A stretch of 47,785 bases of DNA from JANSWP01 sp041941305 (GTDB lineage: Bacteria > Bacteroidota > Bacteroidia > Chitinophagales > Saprospiraceae): assembly GCA_041941305.1 (NCBI GenBank), contig JBGTQJ010000069.1, positions 1 to 47,785 on the forward strand, written 5' to 3'. Shown here one piece after another: positions 9,474 through 18,504 of this stretch (positions within the stretch are counted from its first letter, which is position 1; the number at the start of each line of letters is the position of its first letter). The notes under the pieces are model-generated. The model searched no databases and had not been told where the DNA came from. It saw only the letters and a list, made by a program, of their open reading frames with translations. The position numbers and the translations under genes were made by a program.

Positions 9474-9543
9474 TTACCAATATTTCATGCCTAAAGGCAC
9501 TTCTATGCTTGCAAAAGTGCCTTTAGGCACGAAATATTGGTAA
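9474..9543. repeat. 70-bp palindromic element
   Basis: Arms 9474-9502 and 9515-9543 are inverted copies with one mismatch in 29. The first 21 bases of the left arm recur exactly at 32958-32978, so it belongs to a dispersed family. No coding potential. Confidence 0.75.
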
Positions 9544-9671
9544 AAACGACCCACAATCGTAGCTCAAAGTCCCGTAGGGACGTAATATGAAAAATTCGGG
9601 ATGATTCATATTGAATCCCTCTATGCATTGGTCATAGCCAGGGTAAGTGATGCTCTGAATTAGCTTTCTTC

Positions 9672-9709
9672 AAAGCCGGAAACGGGCAGTGCGCACTGCC
9701 TCCGGCTTT
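9672..9709 (+). terminator. GC-rich hairpin with T-rich tail upstream of surface protein gene
   Basis: Two stacked stems: AAAGCCGGA (9672-9680) with TCCGGCTTT (9701-9709), and GGCAGTGC with GCACTGCC (9685-9700), followed by GTTTCGGTTTTT. It has the form of an intrinsic terminator on + and lies about 48 bases before the ATG at 9758, so it could end upstream transcription or attenuate the next gene. Confidence 0.5.
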
Positions 9710-9757
9710 GTTTCGGTTTTTGAATTATTCTTTAACAAAAAACAAAACATCAAGAAA

Positions 9758-12700
9758 ATGAAAGCATCAGACAATCTCTTAATCTTATCCTTTGTATTGT
9801 TTTTGACGGGCTTTTTCACAATCTTAAATGGCCAAACGAACGAATGGAATGGAAGTGTGAATACATCCTGGAATGAACCTGGCAATTGGTCATTAAATCA
9901 TGTCCCAACTCAAAATGAAGAAGTAACCATACCCAATGTGGCAAACTCACCGATAATACCTTCGGGGACAACAGTTACGATAAAAAAACTGGAAGTATCT
10001 TTTGAAATGTTGAAAATTGAGGCAGGTGCAACTTTAAATATCGATAACCAATCATCTGGTCAAAATGCTATTGAATTAAGAGGACAGCTTGAAAATTTTG
10101 GCGAAATAAATATTGAAAATGCAAGCACAGGAATCATCCTTTTTTCGGGTCTTGATTATGAAATTGTTAATCAAAACACAGGAATAATCAATATAGAGGA
10201 TTGTACGGAGAAAGGCATACTGCTCTATGACAGAATGACCAATTATGGTGAGTTACATATAAATAATGTTGGAACGGAAGGTATTTTTATCAATCGGTCT
10301 TTCGGCGAAATGAGAAATCGAAATGGAGGAATGCTCACTATAAATAACACAGGTAGTGATGGTATCAAAATGGGAAATCCGCAAGGAAGTTCACATCAAT
10401 TACTGTCTAATTCAGGAAGTCTCCTAATCGGAAATCTTCCGGGAAGCACAATCAATGGTGTTGGAATCATTAATCGATGGACTTGCATATTATCCGGGAT
10501 TACAGACATAAAGCATACGACCGGACATGGAATAACGAACGATAATCAATTTTCAGGAACAGGAACAATCAACATTAATGACACGGGAAAAAGTGGTTTC
10601 GTAAATGTTGGTCTGGGAACGACAAGTTTCAATGGAAACCTCCATATCGGGAATACCGGAACCATTGGAGAAAACGGCATATTTAACAATGGAGCTTCTT
10701 TGGTTTTGAGAGGAACGGTAACCATTGACAATTGTACGCTTAACGGAATGAAAATTGGAGGAAACGGAGACTTATTTAATGAAGCGACCATTAATATCGG
10801 AGATTTGGGTAACATTGGGGAAAATGGCATTCAAACCGCATCAAAATTTTCAAATTTCCCGACGGAAAATAACTCAAGTGGAACCATTACTATCAATAAT
10901 GTAGGAAAAAACGGAATTCTCAGTACCGGTTTAGGTGGCTTTGTCAACTATGGTGATGTGGAAATTGGGCAAATTGGTTCAGTAGGAGAGCATGGCATCA
11001 GCAATACAAAAACCTTCAAAAACCAGGGCGGCAGTATCATTATTTTTTCATCTACTTTGGATGGACTTAACATCTCCACGTCGGGTACTTTTACAAATAA
11101 TGCCTTATTAAATATTGGGAATGGTCTTCAAAATCCTTTTGGACAAAATGGACTCTTAAATGAAGGAAATTTTGAAAATAAAAATTGCAAAAAGATTGTA
11201 GTTTCAGATAAGATTGACAATTCAGGAACCTTTACTAACAATGGGCTTATTTCCTCCCTGTTTTTAGGAAACCACAACAATAGTGGCACTTTTACCAATT
11301 CGGGTATCATTGAAGATATTCATGATGCTTTTAACGGAGCCAGTATTGTTAATAATGAAATCATTGTAAGTCCTTTGGTTGAATGCACAACCAATGCGAT
11401 GGAATTTCAGCCTGCTTTGCAACTTGGAGGTGGTGCAAGCCATACTGTTGGGATTACCTGGTATTCTGACCCTGCAATGAGTATTGTCGCCGGAACGTAT
11501 GACCAAACGTTGAATAAATTTACGACTACACTTTCTCAAGGAACGCACATGTTGTATTTTGACATTAGTAAGGCGGGAGGATGTAATAAAAATGTGATGC
11601 TCAATATGACCATCACAGCGAATGCCCCCCCGATTGCGCTGTGCAAGAACCTTGAAATTACACTCAATGCCAACCTGTCTGCTTCAATTACTCCAGACCA
11701 GGTCGATAATGGAAGTCATGATGCTTGTTCCGGAGTAACACTCGAAATTAGTCAATCTGATTTTGACTGTACCCATGTTGGGATGCCCCAAAATGTAATG
11801 CTGACGGTAACAGATAACAACAACAATTCTTCAACTTGTAATGCTGAAATTACGGTTTTTGAAAATGCAAATGTTCCCTGTTGTGTGGCTCCGAATGCCG
11901 TTTGTCAGTCCCATGAAGCTATTTTGGACGGAACCGGGAATGTGACTATTTCAGTCTCAGACGTAGATGGAGGGAGTATGGCGGATTGTGGAATCCAAAG
12001 TTTGGAAATTGATAAGGAGGATTTTGATTGTAGTCATGTCGGAATTCCCCAAATGGTGATTTTGACAATAACGGATCAAAATAATGATTCGGATAATTGC
12101 AATGCGACTGTGACCGTAAAGGATGAGATGAAACCCGATTTTAATGGGACATGTGCCAATTATCCCAATCCCTTTTCGACGGATGTAGGCAATTGTTACG
12201 CTACTATCAATTTTAATCTTCCAAATCCAACGGATAATTGTGGGGTTACAGAACTTAAAGCGAAAATTCTGGACAGTAATGGGAATACTTTCCAAAACTG
12301 GACAGATGATCCTAATGGACAATTTCCCCCAGACAATTACCAAATCAAATGGAGGGCAAAAGATGCAACTGGAAATAAAAAATTCTGCACCAAAAACTTC
12401 ATTGTTAAAGATGATGAAGACCCAATAGCGCAATGTGTGACTACACATACTGTACAACTGACAAATGGAGGGGGCACTATCAGCACCAACGACCTAGATT
12501 CAGGTAGCTCTGACAACTGTAGTTTCAATCTCAGCCTCTCCCAAATGACCTTCGACTGCAATGATCGAGGTAGCAGCACAGTCACCCTCACCGCCACCGA
12601 CGATGCTGGAAACAGTGACCATTGTACTACAGACATTGAAGTGCTTGGTACTACGCTGACCATTGAGGATTTGAGCCAAAATGAAGGAACCGGAGCTGGT

Positions 12701-13309
12701 TATACTTTCTTCTTTTTTAAAGTAGAACGAGGTGGCGGCGGCTGCACTGACCAGGTGGATTATAGCACCTCTGATGGTACTGCAACGCTCGGAGACAATG
12801 ATTATGTAAATCAAAGTGGCACCCATTATTGGCCACCCACAGGCAGCAATATCCGCTATACCATTGTACGCGGTGTCAAAGATGCCAATTACGAAAGCGA
12901 CGAATATTTTTGGGTGGATTTAAGCAATGCCTCTATTGGGGTGACCATCACCAAAGCACAAGGCAAAGCAGAATTGCTCAATGATGATGCAGTTCCATTC
13001 TTTGTTTTTCCGAATCAAGAGAAGGAAAACCCCAATTATGTGCAGCTACAAATACAGCAGAACAAGGTTGCTATGTACCCCAATCCCGTTCAAAATGAAT
13101 TTCAGCTAATCGTACCAGAAATCTGGCTGGAAGAAGGTGTGATCGAGGTAGGACTGTTCAACAATCTGGGAGAACAAATTTCTGGATTTAATCTTACAGA
13201 AAATCAATCTATTATCGAAGTCGCTGCTCTTCCAACAGGGACGTATCAGTTGAGTTTCAGAACGAAATCCGGTTTTGTGCAGACGGAACGATTTGTGAAA
13301 GTGGATTGA
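9758..13309 (+). CDS. secreted beta-solenoid surface protein, paralogue of the 560-4423 product
   Basis: Predicted exported surface protein of 1183 residues. Start chosen at ATG 9758, which gives a normal signal peptide (MKASDNLLILSFVLF...LNGQ); an in-frame GTG at 9689 lies inside a hairpin. The mature part opens with N-E-W-N-G-S-V-N-T-S-W-N, like the upstream paralogue. It continues as an Asn/Gly-rich solenoid (about 60-520), two HYR-like domains (about 622-787), a further beta module with N-C-G-V-T-E-L-K-A-K (about 788-965), a Calx-beta domain with the YTFFFFKV run (about 966-1081), and a type-A sorting tail (MYPNPVQ...GTYQLSF..., about 1104-1183). It has no Ig domain, unlike the 560 protein. 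Base composition changes inside the gene: the solenoid is AT-rich, while the stretch from about 12470 on is richer in GC and closer to the 560 gene. Function unknown; adhesive or structural role inferred. Confidence 0.85.
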   Translation: MKASDNLLILSFVLFLTGFFTILNGQTNEWNGSVNTSWNEPGNWSLNHVPTQNEEVTIPNVANSPIIPSGTTVTIKKLEVSFEMLKIEAGATLNIDNQSSGQNAIELRGQLENFGEINIENASTGIILFSGLDYEIVNQNTGIINIEDCTEKGILLYDRMTNYGELHINNVGTEGIFINRSFGEMRNRNGGMLTINNTGSDGIKMGNPQGSSHQLLSNSGSLLIGNLPGSTINGVGIINRWTCILSGITDIKHTTGHGITNDNQFSGTGTININDTGKSGFVNVGLGTTSFNGNLHIGNTGTIGENGIFNNGASLVLRGTVTIDNCTLNGMKIGGNGDLFNEATINIGDLGNIGENGIQTASKFSNFPTENNSSGTITINNVGKNGILSTGLGGFVNYGDVEIGQIGSVGEHGISNTKTFKNQGGSIIIFSSTLDGLNISTSGTFTNNALLNIGNGLQNPFGQNGLLNEGNFENKNCKKIVVSDKIDNSGTFTNNGLISSLFLGNHNNSGTFTNSGIIEDIHDAFNGASIVNNEIIVSPLVECTTNAMEFQPALQLGGGASHTVGITWYSDPAMSIVAGTYDQTLNKFTTTLSQGTHMLYFDISKAGGCNKNVMLNMTITANAPPIALCKNLEITLNANLSASITPDQVDNGSHDACSGVTLEISQSDFDCTHVGMPQNVMLTVTDNNNNSSTCNAEITVFENANVPCCVAPNAVCQSHEAILDGTGNVTISVSDVDGGSMADCGIQSLEIDKEDFDCSHVGIPQMVILTITDQNNDSDNCNATVTVKDEMKPDFNGTCANYPNPFSTDVGNCYATINFNLPNPTDNCGVTELKAKILDSNGNTFQNWTDDPNGQFPPDNYQIKWRAKDATGNKKFCTKNFIVKDDEDPIAQCVTTHTVQLTNGGGTISTNDLDSGSSDNCSFNLSLSQMTFDCNDRGSSTVTLTATDDAGNSDHCTTDIEVLGTTLTIEDLSQNEGTGAGYTFFFFKVERGGGGCTDQVDYSTSDGTATLGDNDYVNQSGTHYWPPTGSNIRYTIVRGVKDANYESDEYFWVDLSNASIGVTITKAQGKAELLNDDAVPFFVFPNQEKENPNYVQLQIQQNKVAMYPNPVQNEFQLIVPEIWLEEGVIEVGLFNNLGEQISGFNLTENQSIIEVAALPTGTYQLSFRTKSGFVQTERFVKVD

Positions 13310-13345
13310 TTGAATAGTTCTCGGTTTTACGTTTACTAACCTTCA

Positions 13346-13388
13346 ACGTTTACTAAACTTCAAAAGACTTCAAAAGTTTAGTAAACGT
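13346..13388. terminator. 15-bp perfect hairpin between convergent genes
   Basis: Arms ACGTTTACTAAACTT (13346-13360) and its exact complement (13374-13388) with a 13-base loop, lying between the ends of the convergent genes at 9758 and 13566. It could serve both directions. There is no strong T-run. Confidence 0.6.
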
Positions 13389-13565
13389 ATTCTCACACAA
13401 AGTATCATGAATTTTTAAGGTGATGCCTTAAGCGAATACCTGTGGGTAATTTCATTTGCCGAATGTGGCAACTCTACTCATGCTAATTCTAAAGTCGTTT
13501 GACTACTTTCCTGTTTATACTTTGACCATATTGTTCATTGAGTAAATAAGCAATAGCACCAACTT

Positions 13566-16500
13566 TCACCTTTTTACAACCACCTTTTGGACATCTAATA
13601 CAGTTTCCAGTCTTGTTTGAAAAACTAGAAAATAGGTTCCTATCGGCAAAGCCATCACTTCTATTTCTATTTGAGACTCCAGCATCTTAAATGCGGAGAT
13701 TTTTCTTCCCAAATCATCAAATATATCTATTTCTAAGTCTCCAAGTTCAAACCAACTTTCAGGTACCTCTATGTTTAATTTTCTACTGACAGGGTTGGGA
13801 AACAATTCAACCTTATTTGATTGCGAAAGACTTTCAATGGTTTTTGGGCCTAATGTATTCTGGTCATTATTTCCAATTAGACTTCCAGCATCGTCATTTA
13901 ATATAGTTGCCTTGCCTAGGTTTTCAGTAAAATTTACACCAGGACTTGGATTTGTCAAGGCCACCCAAAAGTGTTCATCAGGCTCAGTTTTACCATCCCT
14001 CACAACTCGTACTATTGTATATCTAATATTACTACCACCTGGTGGCCAATAATGGGTTCCACTAGCATATTGATAATCATTATCGGCTAAAGTAGCCGTT
14101 CCATTTCCAGTGGAATAATCTACAGAAACAGGACATCCCCCTGCTGCTCTTTCTACTTTAAAAAAGTAAAAAGTATATCCATTTCCCGTTCCTTCACTAA
14201 GTGTAAGGTGATTTATGGACAGGGAAGTACCCTTAATTTCTACAGGAGTTACACATTGATTTGAATTCCCTGAGTCATCTATCACAGTAAGTGTAACATT
14301 AACCGTTCCCCTATCAGCACAAGTAAAATTATACTGTGATAATAGCGAGGTTGCGATGGTACAATTATCCGTACTACCTGCATCAATATTAGATAGGATA
14401 ATGGAACCTTGTCCGTTAACAAGAGTAACGGAAAAGGAGGGTTCACAGACAGGAGTGGGTTGCTCAAGGTCAAGCACATCAAAATTAGTGGTGCAAAACT
14501 TTTTGTTTCCATTTGCATCTTTTGCCCGCCATTTGATTTTGTAATTACCGACAGGATATTGTCCATCTGGGTTATTTGTCCAGTTTTTTACTACCTGGTT
14601 AGTGATCGCATCAAAAATTTTGGCTTTTAGTTGGGTAACTGAACAATTATCATCAGCAGTGGGAACGGTGAAATTAATGGTGGCAAAACAATGACCAAGA
14701 TCTGTGCTGATGGGAGTTGGGTATGTTGGACAATTTGTGAAAAAGGGTTTTAGCTGATCTTTGACAAAAACAGTAGCCATACAGGTGTTAAAATTACCGC
14801 AATCATCAGTTACTGTCAAGGTTACAGGATTGGGACCCAATTCATTGCAATCAAAAGTCATCTTGTCAACTGTAAAATTTAAAGGAGCGGAACAATTGTC
14901 GGAACTCCCTGCACCGATGACATTTAAATCATTAGGCTTTAAAGTATATATTCCATTTTGATCAAGTGGGACAAGAATATTATTACAAACTTCGCTAGGT
15001 GGTTTCAGGTCATCAATATTGATAGTTTGACTTGTCCAAACAGATTGGCCGGTCATCCAATCAAAAATAATATAGGTTCGGGTAATAACAATAGGGCATG
15101 TTCCAGATGATACATCTGAATAGGTGACTGTAAGAGTACAAAGATCTGTGATTGTCACCCCAGCAGCTTCCAATTGTGCTACTGTGCTATATGCTGGTGG
15201 AGCATCATTTATATTACAGCCATCCACATTTAACGTCGGCAAGCTTGATGAAACGAATAAGGGAAGAGGTGGTGCAACTTCAAAATACCCAAGGGAGAAT
15301 AGCATTGAGGTTCCATTTTGAGAAATTGTAACAGGAGTTAAAGAGGAATTATTTATTACACCGTCTGTATCAGTAATAGTTATTCCAATTAAATAGGAAC
15401 CAGGGTTGGCCGAAGCCGTGGTGGTGATTTCAATATCAAAATCACAATCATTTGCTCCTGTACCAACTACTGCAGCCGTGACACCCTGCCCTGAAGGAAT
15501 CACGTTGACGATGAAAGATGCATTACCATTGCCATCGCATTTAGGGTAATTGAGATTCACGGTTTGAAAAACTGTAGTTTCATTGAAGCAACTCTGAGAA
15601 GTTACGGTCGTAAAAGATCCGATATCTATATCATCTGGTGAGATGGGTTCAAATACTCTTACATGCCCGGAAAAACCACCATTAGAGCTGTCATTATATG
15701 GTGCGCCAACTGCTAATCGATGACCACTAGCAGATAAAGAAACAGACTGACCAAATTGGTTTTTTTCATCCTCTGCATCAATGTCAGTGCCTATTTGTAC
15801 CCAATTGCCGCTGACTTCTTTAAACATTCTTACATGACCAGCCTTTTCACCATTTCCTTCATTAAAGGAGCCACCAACTGCAATTTGGGTTCCATCATCA
15901 GAAATAGAAACAGAAATCCCAAAATTATCTCCAGCAGCTTCTCCATCAAGATCACTACCAATTTGAATCCAATTGCCTCCTATTTCTTCAAAAATTCGGG
16001 CATGACCAGAATTCAAACCATTGCCATCATTCCGATAGGCGCCAACTATAACACGAGAACCATCTCCGGATAAGGATACAGCTGCTCCAAACTCATCCAA
16101 TGCTGCCTCTCCTTCTATGTTGTTTCCTACTTGTACCCAATTGCCCCCGATTTCATCAAATATTCTAACGTGACCTGAAAGAGACCCATTTCCGTCGTTA
16201 AAGTGAGAACCAATTGCAATTCGAGTCCCATCATTGGAAAAAGAAGTAGAAAAGCCAGCATTGTCTCCAGCATTTTCGCCATCTATATCACTTCCTACCT
16301 GAACCCAATTACCTCCAATTTCATCAAATATTCTTACGTGACCTGAACCCGAGCCATTTCCATCGTTTCCATGAGCTCCAATCGCAAGTCGCGACCCGTC
16401 ATAAGATAAAGGAACAGACCAGCCTGACCAATTATACATCGCCTCCCCATCAAGATCGCCGCCTATCTGTACCCAACTACTCCCAATGTATTCATAGACT

Positions 16501-16877
16501 CTTACAGAACCCGAAAATATGCCGTTGCCGCTATTGAGGTGAGCCCCTATCGCTATTCTTTTTCCATCTCCTGAAAGAGAGACTCCTAAACCAGATTGGT
16601 CTCCTGCTGCTTCACCATCAATGTCACCTCCTATTTGAACCCAATTACCACCAATTTCTTCATAGACGCGGGCATGACCAGAATCTGTCCCATTTCCGTT
16701 ATTACCATGTGCTCCAATTGCAACCCGAGTACCGTCAGAAGATAAAGAAATTGAATGACCCGATAAATCAAAATATGCTTCCCCATCAATATCACTTCCA
16801 ATTTGCTTCCATTGAGCATTCAAAATTCCCCCGCAAAAAAGTAAACAAGTAAATATTACAGTAAATAGATTTTTCAT
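13566..16877 (-). CDS. secreted FG-GAP-like repeat protein with HYR-like, Calx-beta and T9SS type-A tail
   Basis: Exported protein of 1103 residues. A signal peptide (1-22, ending LNAQ) is followed by seven 56-residue repeats (about 23-414) with the pattern W-V-Q-I-G-x-D-I-D-G-E-A ... G-x-S-V-S-L-S-x-D-G-x-R-x-A-I-G ... S-G-H-V-R-V-(F/Y). This is the FG-GAP/integrin-like propeller type common in Bacteroidota exoproteins; seven repeats suit a seven-bladed propeller. Further beta domains follow (about 415-620), then HYR-like domains (about 627-900), Calx-beta (about 905-1010, YTFYFFKV), and a sorting tail with LFPNPVS and GTYFLVF (about 1022-1103). The C-terminal cassette matches the proteins at 560 and 9758, but the N-terminal half is unrelated to theirs. 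It is convergent with the 9758 gene. Ligand and role are unknown. Confidence 0.85.
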   Translation of the reverse strand: MKNLFTVIFTCLLFCGGILNAQWKQIGSDIDGEAYFDLSGHSISLSSDGTRVAIGAHGNNGNGTDSGHARVYEEIGGNWVQIGGDIDGEAAGDQSGLGVSLSGDGKRIAIGAHLNSGNGIFSGSVRVYEYIGSSWVQIGGDLDGEAMYNWSGWSVPLSYDGSRLAIGAHGNDGNGSGSGHVRIFDEIGGNWVQVGSDIDGENAGDNAGFSTSFSNDGTRIAIGSHFNDGNGSLSGHVRIFDEIGGNWVQVGNNIEGEAALDEFGAAVSLSGDGSRVIVGAYRNDGNGLNSGHARIFEEIGGNWIQIGSDLDGEAAGDNFGISVSISDDGTQIAVGGSFNEGNGEKAGHVRMFKEVSGNWVQIGTDIDAEDEKNQFGQSVSLSASGHRLAVGAPYNDSSNGGFSGHVRVFEPISPDDIDIGSFTTVTSQSCFNETTVFQTVNLNYPKCDGNGNASFIVNVIPSGQGVTAAVVGTGANDCDFDIEITTTASANPGSYLIGITITDTDGVINNSSLTPVTISQNGTSMLFSLGYFEVAPPLPLFVSSSLPTLNVDGCNINDAPPAYSTVAQLEAAGVTITDLCTLTVTYSDVSSGTCPIVITRTYIIFDWMTGQSVWTSQTINIDDLKPPSEVCNNILVPLDQNGIYTLKPNDLNVIGAGSSDNCSAPLNFTVDKMTFDCNELGPNPVTLTVTDDCGNFNTCMATVFVKDQLKPFFTNCPTYPTPISTDLGHCFATINFTVPTADDNCSVTQLKAKIFDAITNQVVKNWTNNPDGQYPVGNYKIKWRAKDANGNKKFCTTNFDVLDLEQPTPVCEPSFSVTLVNGQGSIILSNIDAGSTDNCTIATSLLSQYNFTCADRGTVNVTLTVIDDSGNSNQCVTPVEIKGTSLSINHLTLSEGTGNGYTFYFFKVERAAGGCPVSVDYSTGNGTATLADNDYQYASGTHYWPPGGSNIRYTIVRVVRDGKTEPDEHFWVALTNPSPGVNFTENLGKATILNDDAGSLIGNNDQNTLGPKTIESLSQSNKVELFPNPVSRKLNIEVPESWFELGDLEIDIFDDLGRKISAFKMLESQIEIEVMALPIGTYFLVFQTRLETVLDVQKVVVKR
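15636..16811 (-). repeat. seven in-gene 168-bp repeats
   Basis: Seven consecutive units of about 168 bases encode the 56-residue FG-GAP-like repeat, each beginning with W-(K/V/I)-Q-(I/V)-G. Units are diverged (more so than in the 560 gene), pointing to an older expansion. Confidence 0.8.
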
Positions 16878-17517
16878 ATCATTTGTTTTGGATTAGAGTA
16901 GTCAAAATAAAATTAAAAAACTGATAATCAATGGTTTGCGGTTTTCACGAAAAAATACCGAATGACTTTATCGGAATAAACCATTGAGGTGTTTTAAAGT
17001 GAGTTTCGCAAAATATTGGTTCTTCCCGTCCCAAAGGGCGTCCTACGGACAAGGGATACCAGTGGTATAGGAAGTTAAAATATAAACAGCCTCATAAGAG
17101 GTTTTGGGAATTGAAGATTTTCCTAAGGAAAGATATAAATAACTTAATTCTATATGGGCGAAGCTTATAAAATCAAAAAGCCTAACCATGTAAAGATAAA
17201 ATGATTCGAGCAATTAAGTCGAGACCAAAGTACGTATTTATTTATATAAAATAATGTAAATATGATTTTTTAATTCAAAGATTCTCCTGCCCACTGCCTC
17301 CTGGCTCCTGCCTACTGCCTACTGTTCAAATTCTCATTAGTTCTTTTGTCTAAACTAGACATTGATTATCAATTATTAATAATTGGTTTTTATGTTTAAT
17401 GTATAGAGAATGTTAGATTTTAACATATTTTAATATAATTATTAAAAAAAAAATATGCTTTTGGCCCGATTTTGGGTGCCACTATAATTGATTTATATTT
17501 AAAAAGAGTAATACATC
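16878..17517. other. AT-rich intergenic region
   Basis: 640 bases upstream of both the minus-strand FG-GAP gene and the plus-strand pilus-like operon. No credible gene. The stretch 17230-17460 is very AT-rich and is the likely promoter zone, but no box matching TTTG-N19-TAnnTTTG was found. An imperfect tandem of CTGCCTA-like heptamers lies at 17284-17324. Confidence 0.55.
17284..17324. repeat. degenerate CTGCC heptamer array
   Basis: About 40 bases made of imperfect CTGCCYA / CTCCTGG units (for example CTGCCTACTGCCTACTG). It is a low-complexity intergenic repeat with no evident function. Confidence 0.6.
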
Positions 17518-18002
17518 CGATTTTCTTTCCCCCAATTAGTTTTTCCCCCTTGTACTTACGGTTAAATCCCCTCCCCACACAAAGTAAGACACACAATACC
17601 CATTTTGGAAAAATTCAGGCTCAAACTTCTCACAATAGAAGCAGCCGACGATTATTTCCCAAACAAAAAATTTTATAAAATGAAAAAAGAAATTAAGGTT
17701 CATGTTGGCGACACTTTTACTTGGAAATGTATTTCAAATCAAGTTGTATTCGCCCAAGGCACTAAATCCTGATTTTGTTTTCCTCCAATTTATTGATTAA
17801 ATCCTCTCCCCACACAAAGTAAGACACACAATACCCATTTTGGAAAAATTCAGGCTAAACTTTCTCGCATGAGAGGGAGCCTACTCAAATTATTAATACA
17901 AAAACAAAAATTTTTAAAAATGACAAAGTACTTAAGAATCCTTTTTGCCATGATTTTAATTGGCAGTATTTCGAATCAAACCTTATTGGCTCAAGACACT
18001 AA
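17518..18002 (+). repeat. tandem duplication of leader region and signal-peptide codons
   Basis: Copy 1 (about 17518-17769) and copy 2 (about 17770-18002) align end to end. Both begin with GATTTT(C/G)TTTYC(C/T)CCAATT, share a 49-base nearly identical block (17573-17621 and 17809-17857, containing AAGTAAGACACACAATACCC), and end in start-codon-plus-signal-peptide sequence. Copy 2 leads into the intact pilin-like gene; copy 1 leads only into a dead leader peptide. Confidence 0.8.
17680..17772 (+). pseudogene. relic signal peptide of a pilin-like gene
   Basis: From ATG 17680 the frame ends after 30 codons at TGA 17770-17772. Dropping one A from the A-run after the ATG gives MKKKLRFMLATLLLGNVF, which aligns with MTKYLRILFAMILIGSIS of the downstream protein. 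The original frame then gives SNQVVFAQGT, matching SNQTLLAQDT. So two frame changes split a signal peptide, and nothing of the mature protein remains. It is part of the tandem duplication. Confidence 0.7.
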
Positions 18003-18504
18003 CGTTGAAGCTCATGATGTAACCATCAATATTCCAGAAGTTGCACTTTTGGATATTGAACCAGCAGCAAGTACGGCAATTACGTTGGCTCCGACAGCTC
18101 CAACCGAAGCGGGAAGTCCACTGGACTTTTCTTCTTCTACTAACAACAGTTTATGGTTGAATTATTCATCCATCATTGGTTCAACTACAGAGGCAACCAG
18201 AAAAGTATCTGTTGCCATTACTAGTGGTACAGTTCCAGGAGGTATGCTCTTGAAAGTTCAGGCAGGTGCCGATGCCGGGAACGGTGACGGTACAATGGGA
18301 ACCGCCGGCGGACAATTGACACTTTCTGGCAGTGCTCAGGATTTAGTCACTGGCATTGGCAGTTGTTATACCAGCACACCGGAAAATAACGGTCATCAAT
18401 TGACCTATACTTTGGAATTGAATGGGGCTGGAGGCAGTTATGCCAATCTTGATTTTGATGACGCAACAACCTTAACCATTACCTATACACTTTCAGATAA
18501 TTAA
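17920..18504 (+). CDS. pilin-like exported subunit A
   Basis: A 194-residue exported protein and candidate major subunit of a chaperone-usher-like fibre. The ATG at 17920 is chosen because it gives a regular signal peptide (MTKYLRILFAMILIG..., cleavage after LLAQ); an in-frame start at 17869 adds 17 unlikely residues. The mature N-terminus has alternating hydrophobic residues (HDVTINIPEVALLDIEP) and the C-terminus ends in a beta-strand (L-T-I-T-Y-T-L-S-D-N). Both features are expected of donor-strand-exchange subunits. The overall pattern resembles the DUF4402/spore-coat-U type of small secreted beta proteins, by eye only. It is followed by a strong hairpin element and then chaperone-like and usher-like genes. 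Paralogous to the protein at 22423. Confidence 0.7.
   Translation: MTKYLRILFAMILIGSISNQTLLAQDTNVEAHDVTINIPEVALLDIEPAASTAITLAPTAPTEAGSPLDFSSSTNNSLWLNYSSIIGSTTEATRKVSVAITSGTVPGGMLLKVQAGADAGNGDGTMGTAGGQLTLSGSAQDLVTGIGSCYTSTPENNGHQLTYTLELNGAGGSYANLDFDDATTLTITYTLSDN

Larger units (their letters stand above)
9249..9757. other. repeat-rich non-coding region
   Basis: About 500 bases with no credible gene. It contains a 29-base-arm palindrome (9474-9543), a short GTCCCGTAGGGAC palindrome (9569-9581) of a kind common in Bacteroidota intergenic DNA, and a strong GC hairpin (9672-9709) just before the next gene. Confidence 0.6.

Noticed and set aside
9689..9757. Upstream GTG start for the second surface protein
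   Set aside because: It lies inside a GC-rich hairpin and would hide the signal peptide behind 23 extra residues; ATG 9758 fits much better.
17472..17678. Open frame of 68 codons before the pilus-like operon
   Set aside because: It runs through the duplicated untranslated leader and is not preserved in the second copy.
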